Positions 1 through 12,662 are shown, counted from the first letter of the stretch. The stretch: 64,000 bases of DNA from Agelas oroides (GCA_949130485.1 OX422188.1:6240307-6304306); one strand, 5' to 3'. Translations and numbers: made by a program. The notes: generated by a model from the sequence alone, not told the origin.

Positions 1-283
1 GTATAATACACGGAAGCGAAAAAGCGGCGGAAAACAGGGAAGGCCTGGGAACACTTATCATGTGAATGATGTCAGGTGGATGCAAAGTGGACGCAGGTGG
101 GGAGGGGGCCACAATCAAATAACGTACTAGATTTCATCATTGAGCACTTCGTCGCTAGGCAAGACCCCAGACGTTCATAAGATTGTGAGATAGTGTTCCC
201 ATTGCTTCACTTAGAAATAATAAGCCGAGATTGCCATCCCTCTCTGTAGACAATACAGTAGAACCTCCCTTCCTTCTACCGGG

Positions 284-343
284 CACTATCTTTGGCCACT
301 ATCTTTGGGCACTATCTTTGGCCACTATCTTTGGCCACTGTGT
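284..343. repeat. Short tandem repeat, ctatctttggccac unit
   Basis: Four or so copies of a 14-15 base unit (cactatctttgg with ccac or gcac) run head to tail. No function is apparent. Confidence 0.7.
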
Positions 344-750
344 ACAGCGCTTTGTGTTGACCTTGCAATATTAGAATGCACAAAACCAAAACCACAAAAC
401 ATTTAAGAATCCCTACTACATGTAAAGGCTAATCTACCTAATCTACTTTGTGGTTTGTCTTAGCCAGTAATCAAATTTGCAAGGTCAATAACTCAGTATT
501 GGGCATGCAACCACGGTGTTTACACAGTCTGCACCCCCTTCTGGCTTCTCTGAGGATGTTTAGTGTCTGCTATATAGTACAAATGGGTTTTGGACACTAT
601 TTTCTTTTACACTTAGGTTGCCTAGCAAAAAAAAACAACTTCTGAGCTGAGAGTACTTCGCAGCTCCTTCGCAGTCTTCACGTGAGTGACGTTTCAGGTT
701 ATTTAATGGTTAGTGCAAAGTCGTCGTGCCGCAATATCACGTGCGAATCA

Positions 751-822
751 GTCCCAGGCTCTCCCCCTCCGTTTTTATTTTTCGTCGGGGCAAGGGGAGA
801 GCCTGGGAACGAGGCTATAGGT
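751..822. mobile_element. Small foldback MITE, CCTCGTTCCCAGG family, left end worn
   Basis: The two halves are inverted: cccaggctctccccctccg on the left and gagagcctgggaacgaggcta on the right, around a short loop. The right end is the family's canonical cgaggcta terminus. The left end lacks its outermost bases, so no target duplication can be read. Confidence 0.6.
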
Positions 823-2370
823 TGCCTGGTCATTTTTAATCGTTTCTATGACCACAAACATTACTTTGTGATATAGTTTAATGACATGATTATGTTGGGT
901 ACAGCACTATACACAATGTACATGTTTCTCAGTTACAGACATTTTCTAAGTTATGGGCACCCCCTGGTCCCATGCTGCCCAGATAAGAGAGGTTTTTTAC
1001 TGTACTACGCCGCATACATATCACTTTTCGTGGCCGTCAAGCTAGCTACGAGGTATTCAGCATTCAAGCATTCATTTTGGATCAGCCCCTGTATCCATCT
1101 GAGGTATTGCCACAGCACTATCTCTTGGCAGCTACCACAAAACTGTCTCTCGGAAGCTGCGGTTTTGAGCGCTTTATGTTTGCATAAACACCTGTGCTGG
1201 GTTGACGTGTGCTAAGCAAACAGGCAAACGCCCACGATCTGTATGGCGTGCCATGGGCAATCAGCAATGAAGATGTTAAGCTGTGGCAACAGCAACCTTC
1301 CAAGCTATATTATTGCTGATTAGCACTACTGAGCTGATTTCCTGCCGTTTATAGTTATACCACCCCCCACATGATTGATGGTGTACTGCAGGCGTAATGA
1401 ACTAGTCATAAAAATGTGTAAGTGCAAAGAAATCGTCACAAATACACAGCATCAGTGGTGGCACAAGAAATTTCACAGTTGGGGCACTAAAGGAACATTG
1501 CATGTGTGCATAAGCCTGCACATCTAATCATTTGCTTATCTATATAGTTTGACTTCAGGTTAGCTCTATGAATTCCATGTTCCAGTTACTATCTTACCAG
1601 ATGGAGTTTGGCGCTTTCTCATATGATGATTAACAGTGGGGATGCTTTTATTTCCCCTGTTAGTTATGAATTGCTGGTAACTTGCAGGTCCAATTTCAGT
1701 TGCAGTGGTCATGGACACTTTTCTTTGGTTTTGTGGAACTGCAGAGGGAGAAATATCAATTCACAGATACCGACGCGAGTCTGCCTTTTATTCATATAGC
1801 AGCTAGACAGCACAGCCACTTTGTGTCTATCATGCCTGATTTTGATTTCAATCTCTCCCACACTGACGCACAAATAATTTATGTAACAGATCTAATGGTA
1901 CCATGTTTGGGCTGTACAATCGGGATCACAGTGGTGTACAGAACAGCGCAGCAGTAAAGTGCGAACAGTGGGGACGGTAAAGCAGTCATCTTGCAGCCTA
2001 TGGTCTGTGAAAAGCCGACTCTTCGCTTGCAGGAGGTACGGTCTGGTGAACGCCCGGCCCTATAGTCCGGGACTAGATTCTTGCCAGTCTCTACGGCTAC
2101 GCCGGTGCAGAGCCGTGTGGAGGAATATACGTATACTGGGGGGGGCTATGACGTATTACAGAAATCGATCTAGTTTACACTTTACGGTTCAGTAGCCCCC
2201 GGGAACACCCGCATGAATTTAGAGACCCCTAGGTGTAACCTGTATCGAGTCCCCATAACCACGTTGATTATTATGGGGGGTGATCAGTGTCAAAATAGGG
2301 GGGTGTAATCTGGAGGGGGTAGTTTCCAAAAGTGTAGGGGTATTATGTTGAGAGGGGGTACACTTCACGT

Positions 2371-2670
2371 CGCAAGGGGTAGTCACTTATATGTCCCGTG
2401 TAGAAGCGTTTGCGACCGGGATCAAAACTGAATCAAGCGATCAAAGCCCTTTTGGGGGGCCGATCAAGGGATCAAGGTGACCTCCGAACTGCTGAAAATC
2501 AACAATCAAGAACGCGCGGCTGCAATCTGACCTTTGACCCTTGGAAATCAAGCGATCAAGAGCCTCAGAAGGGGACGATCAAGCGATCAAGCACACTTTT
2601 TGCCGATCAAGAAATTTGATCGCGGTCGCAAACGCTTCTACAGGCGACATATAAGTGACTACCCCTTGCG
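2371..2670. mobile_element. Hairpin MITE nested in the composite element
   Basis: Termini are inverted: cgcaaggggtagtcacttat on the left and its complement ending ccccttgcg on the right. Subterminal sequence around gaagcgtttgcgaccgggat is also mirrored. The interior repeats gatcaagcgatcaa. A second copy lies at 36109-36397. Confidence 0.75.
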
Positions 2671-3429
2671 TCGAGAGGGGGTACTCTTTACGTTGAGAGG
2701 GGATACACTTTCACGTTGAGAGGGGGTACACTTTCACGTTGAGAGGGGGTACACTTCACGTTGAGAGGGGCGGCGGGGCCCCATACGGCCCTCGTTAAAA
2801 CCCGGACCGACCGGAAGTGCACCGGAAGTAGTTGTTATGCGTTCACAGTACAGAGCCTGCAGGTAAACTGAGCAGTAGCAGGAACGCGTGATGGTTCTTA
2901 CTCAGAAGAAAGCAAGCAACTAGGCGATCGCTGATACTATTTCACTCGATCGTTTCTGAAGCCCCGCCCACTAACTTATGGCGGTCTGGAGTAACTTATT
3001 TCTCGGTGGATTTCGCTGATTCTTGGATGTGTTTTACTGAGAGGCCTTAGCTACACACTGGTATTCATCCAGTGTCTACAGCTTACTTGTAGCTGGAGAT
3101 CAATACAGCCGCTGTAGTTGTCTCCGACAGCGACGCCAAAGAGGAGGAAGCGTGGTCAGGCACTGGCTAGCTTGTTCACATTGACCCTTGACCGTGGAAG
3201 TCAGCAAGCTACACAGTGAACCGCTTGAAAATACCTGAGTCATTCCCGTTCGGTTGCGAGTTTGCCTTGTTCTGTAATGTCAAAACCAGCACTCATGGTT
3301 CGACAGGGATGACTCGAGGTAAAGCTGAGCGCTCAGAGCTAGAGAAATATTACTGCTTGGCTCTCCTGTTAGCACTGTGGGCGCAATAACAACTACTTCC
3401 GGTGCACTTCCGGTAGGTCCGGTCCAGGA

Positions 3430-3613
3430 GGGGCCGCCACACACTTGCATGTAATTTTGCGTGCACATTCAATTTGCAAATTTGGGTGTGGTTAAAGGTG
3501 TGGCTTTTGTGGCAGTGTGATTTTGCCACGAAAGCCACACCTTTAACCACACCCAAATTTGTTCATATCCAAATTGCATTTGCACGCAAAACTACATGCA
3601 AGTGTGTGGCCCC
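3430..3613. repeat. Long hairpin with a perfect core palindrome
   Basis: The core (about 3478-3560) has about 35-bp arms (caaatttgggtgtggttaaa and complement) around a short loop. The outer arms, built on cacacacttgcatgtaattt, match with some mismatches. It looks like a foldback MITE. Confidence 0.75.
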
Positions 3614-3831
3614 GCCCCCCTCTCAATGTAAAGAGTACCCCCTCTCAATGTGAAGTGCACCCCCTCTCAACGTGAAGTGCACCCACTCTCAACGTGAAGT
3701 GCACCCCCTCTCAACGTGAAGTGCACCCCCTCTCAACGTAAAGAGTACCCCCTCTCAACGTAATACCCATACACTTTTGGAAATTACCCCCTCCAGATTA
3801 CACCCCCCTATTTTGACACTGATCACCCCCC

Positions 3832-3845
3832 ATAGGATTATGTAG
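3832..3845 (+). repeat. 14-bp direct repeat, left copy, flanking the KMO ORF
   Basis: ATAGGATTATGTAG occurs here, ending one base before the KMO start codon, and again at 5265-5278, about 29 bases after the KMO stop. A perfect 14-bp pair bracketing an intronless ORF resembles a target-site duplication from retroposition. The left copy overlaps the last three bases of the composite element's terminal repeat. Confidence 0.6.
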
Positions 3846-3846
3846 T

Positions 3847-5236
<1,390 letters not shown>

Positions 5237-5264
5237 TGGCTACAGTTTTAAATTTGTTTGTAGA

Positions 5265-5278
5265 ATAGGATTATGTAG
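5265..5278 (+). repeat. 14-bp direct repeat, right copy, flanking the KMO ORF
   Basis: This is the second ATAGGATTATGTAG; see the copy at 3832-3845. No poly(A) tract precedes it, which weakens the retrocopy reading. Confidence 0.6.
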
Positions 5279-7225
5279 GATGTTATTATGTTTCCCTTGC
5301 GTGATAGTTGATACCATGCATATACAGGGGGTAGTTTTATACTCAGTATTTGCTAAGCGCAAAACCTCATGCATGATGTGTCTGGATGTTTGTTGTAGCA
5401 GGGAATTCTAGACTTGTTTACCATAGGGTAGGTGACACCACACTATACACAACTATAGTCTTGCATAGCCAGACTCTCGCCGGAAAGGGTGAGTGTGGTA
5501 CACTGCCCATATAAGACACCAGAACAGCAACTTCAGAGATGCCTTGTGGTAAGCTTCCAGTTTTGTAGATTTCCTGATTCATTGAAAGAGCAACTGCATG
5601 CAAACAGCATGCAGTTTTTGTGTTTTGAAGATTGCTGCAAGTTTGCAAAATTCTCCCTGCACATCCCGGGGAAATTGTTTTATAATTTTGTCAATTCAGC
5701 AACGCTTTTTAGTGCATAGGAAAGTGGTGCTGAATGGTATACAGTATGTATCTCCAGTTTTCTGTTTACTCATACTGGTGTGCAGTACATGTAGTAAGTT
5801 TGTATCTAGCTCACTGATGATGAAGGTGAAGCTGAATAAATAAGCTGTATAGCAAAGGTAAACTATAGCACTGAACTGTCTGGGTCACCCTGGCCGGGGT
5901 GCAGTTTAGACCTGAACATGAACCTGGTTGTAAGGTTTTAAATGGTTGATTGTCCTCTTCCTTTCATTCAAATCACAACATGCGATTTTCAAAGTTGGAC
6001 ACGGTTTTACGGAACGTATACTCCCTTGTCATCAGGCTTGACTCTCACCCCTGGGCCATGCACTGCATGCAGATTTTTTGTAACTGCAAGTGATGGAAAG
6101 CTGGGTGGGGCCTAGGAACAAGGCTACGACTTATGTACAGCAGCTAGTTGCAAATAAGTATAAAGCGATGGGCACTGTTCATGCTTGGACTTTAAGATGT
6201 CCTTCAGCTGACTGGAGATTAATGGGCTCACACAGAGCTGCATTTCCAGACAACAAAAAAAAACGAAGATCTAGGGAAGATCTGGATTGCAATTCCATGA
6301 GCGATCAAAATTTCTGGTCGCAGTGACATTTCCTTGGTGATAAAATTTTCTAGAAAATGTTAATAACCAGAAAAGGATTACTAGAGCCTATACATGTATG
6401 TTCAGCTGAATCGTCAGCTCACTAATGCTCACGAGTGATGGTATTTCTTCACACTGATCACACCATTGCACCAGAATATTAAAATGAATGCAGCTCTTAG
6501 CAGCTTGTTTACTCTTCTGTTCTTTTTCATAGCTATTCTCTTCTGAATAGCTGTTGCACACCAGGCCTGGACAGAGCTACAGCTTACTGTGCATCAGCCT
6601 TGCTCAGCAAACTCGAAACTAATGCAAGATGGAACTCATGAGCATCAAACTGTACTTCTTGCTTCAATGCTGGCAAGATGTCTAGCAAACAATCAAATGT
6701 GCAAAACTTTCGTACCATGTGATTCCTTCTTTCAAGGCCACCAGTGATAGAGCACTTGAGCTACAGTGCGGTGCAGCAACACTGCAGAATTTAACAGCAT
6801 TTGCAACTTACACTTACAGTAGAGATCACCAACCTGAGAATTCTAGTACAGTTGTCAGGACTACAATACTGGGGGTGACTGGAAAACCCATTGATTAAGA
6901 TATGTACTTATTGAAATTTTTTATTTTTTTTTTGAATTGTTTTATCCAGACAAGGAAAGGGTTACACAGAGGTAGTATAGGCTATAGTAGTGCTCCCCCA
7001 CTGACAGAAGAAGGGGTGATCATTTTACTGGAGGACAGCACTGCTGTGTTGGAGATCCAGTAGTGAGTAACTTCTTATATGCCCAGTTGTTCACCTCTCC
7101 ACGAGGCGCGGTCTGTTTACCATTCAAAACGTGTGCCGGAGGTAGCTACCATAGTCGAGCTTTCCACATGTTTTCATGAGCATATCTGTCGTAATTATTA
7201 TGCAGTGGGCATGCGTGGAGTAGGG
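5279..7225. other. Non-coding stretch downstream of KMO
   Basis: I see no recognised gene. An AATAAA at 5835-5840 could serve as a polyadenylation signal for the KMO ORF, about 600 bases after its stop. A right-end MITE fragment (ctgggtggggcctaggaaca and on) sits at about 6090-6125. A 20-codon hydrophobic reading frame at 6484-6546 ends in a stop with no splice donor and is probably chance. Confidence 0.5.
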
Positions 7226-7234
7226 GTTGAAATC

Positions 7235-7424
7235 TAGCCTCGTTCCCAGGCTCTCCGGAACGCGAAATGTACGCGTGGAGCCTGGTATCTAAAACAGAAA
7301 GGCAACGTTTTGCACGTTGTCCAACCAACTATGCGTTCAACTCTCAACCCCCTCCGTTTTTATTTCGTCGGGGCGAGGGGAGAGCCTGGGAACGAGGCTA
7401 GGAACGAGGCTAGGAACGAGGCTA
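7235..7424. mobile_element. MITE, TAGCCTCG family, with near-perfect 9-bp target duplication
   Basis: It begins tagcctcgttcccaggctct and ends with inverted gagagcctgggaacgaggct. The right terminus is repeated: ggaacgaggcta occurs three times in a row. The flanks are gttgaaatc (7226-7234) and gttgaagtc (7425-7433), 8 of 9 identical, as expected for a target duplication. Confidence 0.8.
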
Positions 7425-7542
7425 GTTGAAGTCAATGCTGGAGATTTGTGACCTCGTTCCAAGCCCATCTACTGAGCGTCTGGGTACGAGGCGAGCATAA
7501 GTATCTGATAACAATTTGGGCAATTTGCCAAGAGGTGACAAA

Positions 7543-7623
7543 ATGTGGACAAGATCTACTGCGGTCTTTTTCTCCTTTTTTTTTGCAGTTTTCTACTCCT
7601 GTCTTTTCCTGACAGTATCACGG
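7543..7623 (+). CDS. Candidate signal-peptide exon, uncertain
   Basis: An ATG after acaaa opens 27 codons reading MWTRSTAVFFSFFFAVFYSC and on, very hydrophobic, ending at a good donor (CACGG then gtaagt). It lies upstream of receptor gene A, whose signal exon I could not find. However, it ends in phase 0, while all gene A SRCR exons start in phase 1 when spliced at their first AG. It would fit only if splicing used the alternative CTCAG acceptor at 14297. It may belong to another gene or be chance. Confidence 0.2.
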
Positions 7624-7685
7624 GTAAGTCTGTGTCAGTGTAATACATCTACTTAGGCGTGCCGAGCCTTCTGTCTCGCTTTGTA

Positions 7686-8157
7686 AGATGGTTTTCATGG
7701 GGCGTGGCTTCACTTCCGGAGGGCAAAAGTCGGTGTCTGGGTTTAGTGCAGCTGCATGGAAAATACAGGCTAATAAGTGCTACACCGAGTCCTTACCATT
7801 AGTACTGAAAGATAAAAGAAGCTGCTTCTCTCAAGGTGGAAGGTCCGCCGTACAGCTGCCTATCGATCGCGCGTTTGCCCTCCGGAAGTAGGGCGCTTAA
7901 TTGACATTTGGAAACCATCTATAGATGGTTTTCATGGGGCGTGGCTTCACTTCCGGAGGGCAAAAGTCGGTGTCTGGGTTTAGTGCAGCTGCATGGAAAA
8001 TACAGGCTAATAAGTGCTACACCGAGTCCTTACCATTAGTACTGAAAGATAAAAGAAGCTGCTTCTCTCAAGGTGGAAGGTCCGCCGTACAGCTGCCTAT
8101 CGATCGCGCGTTTGCCCTCCGGAAGTAGGGCGCTTAATTGACATTTGGAAACCATCT
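7686..8157. mobile_element. Two apparently identical MITEs in tandem, 237-bp period
   Basis: Unit 1 (7686-7920) and unit 2 (7923-8157) appear identical and are separated by AT. Each starts agatggttttcatggggcgt and ends with inverted ggaaaccatct. Inside, cttccggagggcaaa is mirrored by tttgccctccggaag. TA-rich junctions suggest Tc1/mariner-type insertion. The 67-codon open frame in each unit has no known relatives and is probably incidental. Confidence 0.85.
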
Positions 8158-9040
8158 ATATGTGACACTGAGCTTGACAAGGATCATTTTTGTCTGTTCA
8201 TGCGCTCTTGCTAGTGCTGTTTAGTCTCGCGTAGCCATACTCTTACCGGCGAGAGTTTGGCTACGCGAGGTGGGTGGATCTCACTTACATTGTCTGGCGA
8301 AGCCAGACCTGAGCGCGAGGGTAATAACTGGTTCCGGGATGTGTAATAAGTTAACTGGTTATTATAAGCTTATTTATGGTATGATGTCATTATAACAAGG
8401 GAATCGATGACGATGTACAACCTTTCTGCCTGCATCTGAAACTTGGCGCGCGATTGACAAGCAGTACGATGTTATCTTGGCCGTGCAGTGAATACAGACA
8501 GTGCTGAGCTGGCTGAGCTTTCCAAACGGAAGGGGAAGGAAGCCAGGCAGAGACACTTCCCTTAGCCCGTGGGAAGAACAGCAACGCCATCACGCTCTTG
8601 CAGGAAGGTAGTTTACTAACTTTAGCTGTTTTTCTTTCAAACTAGGATAGCCTAAAGTCGCTAGTTGCAGCCTTTGCACTTCCAATTCCTATGACGTAAT
8701 CAACCGGATGTTCTAATTACATTCTTTAGACGTTCTGCAATCTGACAGGTCGGGTATAGGCAGACCCTCCCGCTGCGCGCTTGGGTCTGGCTTCACCAGA
8801 CTGGATCTCACACACATGCAACCGCAAATTAATAGTCTCGTGTGGCCAGACCATACCCGGAAGAGTCTGGCCACGCGAGACTGGTAAAGTGTAGGCTACG
8901 TGTGTACATGATTTGATCAAGTAGTCCGTGCTACTAACAGTACAAATCTTGTTTAGGCCTTGGCAAATTATGCCAGTAAGCTAGTTGGCTAGCCACAAAT
9001 TCACCACCACTGTACCGTTCATTTGTCAAACCTGGGTCAG
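8158..9040. other. Non-coding stretch with small hairpins
   Basis: No gene is recognised. Small foldbacks occur at about 8222-8270 (ctcgcgtagccatactctta, mirrored as gagtttggctacgcgag) and about 8837-8882 (tagtctcgtgtggccagacc, mirrored). Both share the TAGTCTCG terminus with larger MITEs in this window. Confidence 0.5.
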
Positions 9041-9322
9041 CACATGCACATAATCATGAACAACTATAGCATAGCTAGAATGGTTTGGGACAAGGCCTTG
9101 GTGAATTATGCTCAAAACTGTATGACATGCCAGCAACTCCTTAATTCTTATGCTCTGGAGTTTGATGTATTATGCTCATATTATCATCAAACTCTAGAGC
9201 ATAAGAATTAAGGGTTGCTGGCATGTCATATTACAGGACGTTTTGAGCATAATTCACAAAGGCCTAATCTTGTCCCAAACCATTCTAGCTATGCTATAGT
9301 TGTTTATGATTATGTGCATGTG
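9041..9322. repeat. Long near-perfect palindrome, about 135-bp arms
   Basis: The left arm starts cacatgcacataatcatgaa and the right arm ends with its complement. The arms match almost throughout, with a few small indels, around a loop near 9180. The transcript would fold into one long hairpin. It looks like a foldback MITE, but no clear target duplication was found. Confidence 0.85.
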
Positions 9323-9686
9323 ACTTAAGTTTTGGTCAAGCTCTTGACTGCTTGTAAATTAAGTTAAGTCACAGCCAGACACTGCTGATCTTGACTCCTA
9401 ACCTACCAGAAAGAACACCTAAAGAAGCTTATCCACACTTTTTATAAACACAATTAGTCTCAATCACAGCTGGATTCCTGCTCATGAACATTTGCTAGTT
9501 GTGCACAGTTCTGTATTAATCATGGACCACTGTAACCCAGGCTCTTAGTAGGCGTGGATCACACAATGGGCAGTAATGGTTAGTCTCATGCCCAGACCCA
9601 ACCGTCTCAATCTGACGAGGAAAAACAGTCTGGTGAATGAAGTCAAATTTTCTGGGCTTAGCACACGCTTTTGCAACTAAGCCAAC

Positions 9687-10573
9687 AGTGTGCTGGAGGT
9701 GTGTATATGGTGAACCATGCAGCCAAGCTGGAGGTGTGTACACATTAAACCATGCAGCCAAGCTGGAGGTGTGCACACGCTAAACCATGCAGCCAAGCCT
9801 GAGGTGTGTACTGTACACGCTAAACTGTGCAGCCAAGCCTGAGGTGTGTACACATTAAACCATGCAGCCAAGCTGGAGGTGTGCACACGCTAAACCATGC
9901 AGCCAAGCCTGAGGTGTGTACTGTACACGCTAAACCGTGCAGCCAAGCTGGAGGTGTGTATACCTTAAACCATGCAGCCAAGCCTGAGGTGTATATACAT
10001 TAAACCATGCAGCCAAGCTAGAGGTGTGCACACATTAAACCATGCAGCCAAGCTGGAGGTGTGTACACGCTAAACCATGCAGCCAAGCTGGAGGTGTGCA
10101 CACATTAAACCATGCAGCCAAGCCTGAGGTGTATATACATTAAACCATGCAGCCAAGCTAGAGGTGTGCACACATTAAACCATGCAGCCAAGCTGGAGGT
10201 GTGTACACGCTAAACCATGCAGCCAAGCTGGAGGTGTGCACACATTAAACCATGCAGCCAAGCCTGAGGTGTATATACATTAAACCATGCAGCCAGCTGG
10301 AGGTGTATATACATTAAACCATGCAGCCAAGCCTGAGGTGTGTACACATTAAACCATGCAGCCAGCTGGAGGTGTGCACACATTAAACCATGCAGCCAAG
10401 CCTGAGGTGTGCACACGCTAAACCGTGCAGCCAAGCCTGAGGTGTGTATACATTAAACCATGCAGCCAAGCCTGAGGTGTGTATACATTAAACCATGCAG
10501 CCAAGCTGGAGGTGTGTATACATTAAACCATGCAGCCAAGCCTGAGGTGTGTACACACTGAACCATGCAGCCA
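9687..10573. repeat. 35-bp minisatellite, catgcagcc variant, about 25 units
   Basis: The unit runs taaaccatgcagccaagcct then gaggtgtgtatacat. Units vary between agcctgagg and agctggagg. It is a diverged relative of the arrays at 12985-13582 and 18028-18865, which read catgtggcc or cacgtggcc at the same place. Open frames on the minus strand (VYTPQAWLHGL pattern) are by-products of the repeat. Confidence 0.9.
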
Positions 10574-11094
10574 ATGTACACAGATTTCAAGTTTTTTGTT
10601 GCTCAAAAGTGGCACATGTGCACTATGGTGGACATGTTTTTGATTGTTCCTGGTCATCCTCAGCGTCCTTGAGTATTAGTACCCTTATGAACAGTTATGG
10701 TACTTAACGTCTGGACCATGGCTCGACAGTTCTCTCAACTGAGGCAGTGAAAGTCAGAAGATGAACCGGTCTAGTGTGCTTGCACCAGTTTTGACAAACT
10801 TGAAATCTCCAGTATTGGATCACGTTGTGCTGAGTCATTGTTCAGGTTGCATCATCATCCGGGTTGTGTCAGTTTCCTGTGTGGATATTAGTAGTTGGCC
10901 CATTTGGGGTGTGTTGGCAAACACAATCAGCTGTGCAATTGACTTTTATGGCTGCCAGATTAGAGTAGACAGACAATTGTCTGTGCACCTTATCCTTATT
11001 CATAAGGCTTGGTGGAATTTTGAGGGGGATAGTGATAGTGGTGACAAATTCATTTCTTATTTAGTACTCAGCGACTGGAACAAATACTCATGGA
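10574..11094. other. Stretch without a recognised gene
   Basis: A 117-codon frame at 10761-11114 is open but matches nothing I recognise and runs into the next MITE, so I do not call it a gene. Confidence 0.4.
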
Positions 11095-11101
11095 ATTTAA
11101 G

Positions 11102-11362
11102 CAAGAGCGCATAAGAACGGGCGGCTAGAGTAAGAGCGTGTAACTCCAATAGAAGCCTGTAGTCCGGGCAAAATTATTGAACCGTACTAAAAATAGAACA
11201 CCCGGTCACGTGTGTGCTTAGCAACAATGCATAATGGCTTATGTCAACGCCACGTGCGCAGGGCGTGTTACTATTTTTAGTACTGGTGGCAAATTCCGCC
11301 CGGTTTCGAATTTTACGTAGTTACACGCTCTTACTCTAGCCGCCCGTTCTTATGCGCCCTTG
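11102..11362. mobile_element. MITE with 43-bp terminal inverted repeats and 7-bp target duplication
   Basis: The ends start caagagcgcataagaacggg on the left and, inverted, caagggcgcataagaacggg on the right, and continue through gcggctagagtaagagcgtg. The flanks carry ATTTAAG on both sides (11095-11101 and 11363-11369), a perfect 7-bp duplication. No coding capacity. Confidence 0.9.
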
Positions 11363-11369
11363 ATTTAAG

Positions 11370-11890
11370 TTGTATCCCTCCCTGCAAGCCGGTGCAGCCT
11401 CCCAGACCACCCATATAGACATTAGCCTAACCACTTTATTCTTAAACAGCCATTTTTCCTGTGCATGTGCAACTTAAAGCACAAGGCTTCTTGCAAAGCG
11501 ATCCATCAGGGTTGGCATTGTGTGTTTCAACATACAGCCTTCCTATAATGGATGTGTTTATGATGACTGTAGCAACTCGTCTCAATCATGTTACAGTAAA
11601 GAATACCACACTTAACTATTTACATCTGCTCCTGCATGTAATTGCAAGGTAGTTCACTTGGTCTTGATTGCTCACATGATATGGTAGAGTGAGGCGAGGT
11701 AGCTGACATCTGTTAGCAACAGTTGGGTATGCTGGTGTACTACAAGTGAAACAAGCATAAAGATTTGTGCAGTTCTTGTGCTAATACTGTAATGAAATAA
11801 GCTACTTCCTGGTAACTAAATAGGGTGTTAAATTCTTAAAAGTGCTTTCGGGTATTCTAAGTTCAGCATATATGTGGGAAATGCTTCAAA
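11370..11890. other. Stretch without a recognised gene
   Basis: Short open frames only; no motif, repeat or splice pattern that I can support. Confidence 0.4.
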
Positions 11891-12254
11891 ATTAGCCTCA
11901 TTCCCAGACTTTCTCCAGCTCCAGTTTTTGATCGCTTGCAGTATGCAAAAATGGAGGAGGAAGGCCTGGTGAATCTTACCAGATGCAATGACGTCAGGTA
12001 CATGTACATGTAGACAGAGGGTAGACAGATGGGGGTCAGTGCCCCAATTGTTGCAAACTTTGCATTGATCAGCCTCGAGTCTACCGAACAATGAGCTGTA
12101 TTGACGGTGTCTTTCAAACTTTACAGTCTCAAGTTCCTGGACAAGATATTACAAGAAGCCCGGGCCTCAAGATTCTTCGTCAGACACTGCCTCCCCCATC
12201 TGTCCACCTATCATTACATCAACTGGGCAGTAGCAAGGCCTGGGAACAAGGCTA
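11891..12254. mobile_element. MITE, TAGCCTCG family, holding the left duplication breakpoint
   Basis: It starts tagcctcattcccagactttc and ends gcctgggaacaaggcta. The interior (ttacagtctcaagttcctgg, cgacgaag-like segments) matches the full-length copies at 23800-24199 and 38508-38902. The left flank cttcaaaat and right flank catgtactt do not match, so the two halves probably came from different insertions. The segment repeated in copy 2 starts inside it, at about 12117. Confidence 0.75.
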
Positions 12255-12386
12255 CATGTACTTCAAACTCAGGCTCCTATGTAGCTAGCATAGTGTGAGC
12301 TTTACCGCTCACATATACATGTACAGTGACTAACACTCAGTAACACCTTGAATGTGTGGTTCCTGCTACTCCTCCCTTCTAGTAGT

Positions 12387-12662
12387 CTTGTTCCCAGACT
12401 CTTACGCCCCCAGCTTTCATACTGAAGTGGTAATAGCTGGGGACGTGAGAGTCTGCCTGTTCCCAGACTCTTACGCCCCCAGCTTTCATACTGAAGTGGT
12501 AATAGCTGGGGACGTGACAGTCTGCCTGTTCCCAGACTCTTACGCCCCCAGCTTTCATACTGAAGTGGTAATAGCTGGGGACGTGAGAGTCTGCCTGTTC
12601 CCAGACTCTTACGCCCCCAGCTTTCATACTGAAGTGGTAATAGCTGGGGACGTGACAGTCTG
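12387..12662. repeat. 69-bp tandem array, 4 units (copy 1)
   Basis: The unit runs from tcccagactcttacgccccc to ctggggacgtgacagtctg. Its ends are inverted copies (cagactctta...agagtctg with cccccagct and agctgggg), so each unit is itself a small foldback. The length is a multiple of three and it has no stops in two or more frames, so it yields long spurious ORFs on both strands. Confidence 0.95.

Larger units (their letters stand above)
1..2265. other. Non-coding stretch, no gene recognised
   Basis: I see no convincing coding exon here; the open frames are short and resemble no family I know. It holds a small tandem repeat of ctatctttggccac (about 284-343) and a degenerate foldback element at about 751-822. 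The right end of that element (gggaacgaggcta) belongs to the window's most frequent MITE family. Confidence 0.6.
2272..3834. mobile_element. Composite nested inverted-repeat element of 1.56 kb
   Basis: The outer arms, about 2272-2341 and 3766-3834, are near-perfect inverted copies starting tatggggggtgatcagtgtc. Inside each arm lie tandem units of about 22 bp built on gttgagagggggtacact (left) or its complement (right, about 3611-3765). Nested inside are a hairpin MITE (2371-2670), an inverted pair around ccggaagtgcaccggaagta (about 2798-2837 and 3387-3426) and another hairpin (3430-3613). GATTAT occurs just outside both ends (2266-2271 and 3836-3841), a possible target duplication with a one-base offset on the right. 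No transposase is visible, so it is non-autonomous. Confidence 0.8.

Noticed and set aside
6484..6546. Short hydrophobic frame starting MNAALSSLFTLLFFFIA as gene A's signal exon
   Set aside because: It ends in a stop codon with no splice donor, and nothing links it to the receptor.
9516..10434. Minus-strand frames in the 35-bp array
   Set aside because: Repeat artefact, as for the related arrays.
9687..10573. CRISPR-like appearance of regular 35-bp repeats
   Set aside because: Units are contiguous with no unique spacers, and the sequence is animal nuclear DNA.
10761..11114. 117-codon ORF
   Set aside because: No recognisable domain, and its end runs into a MITE.
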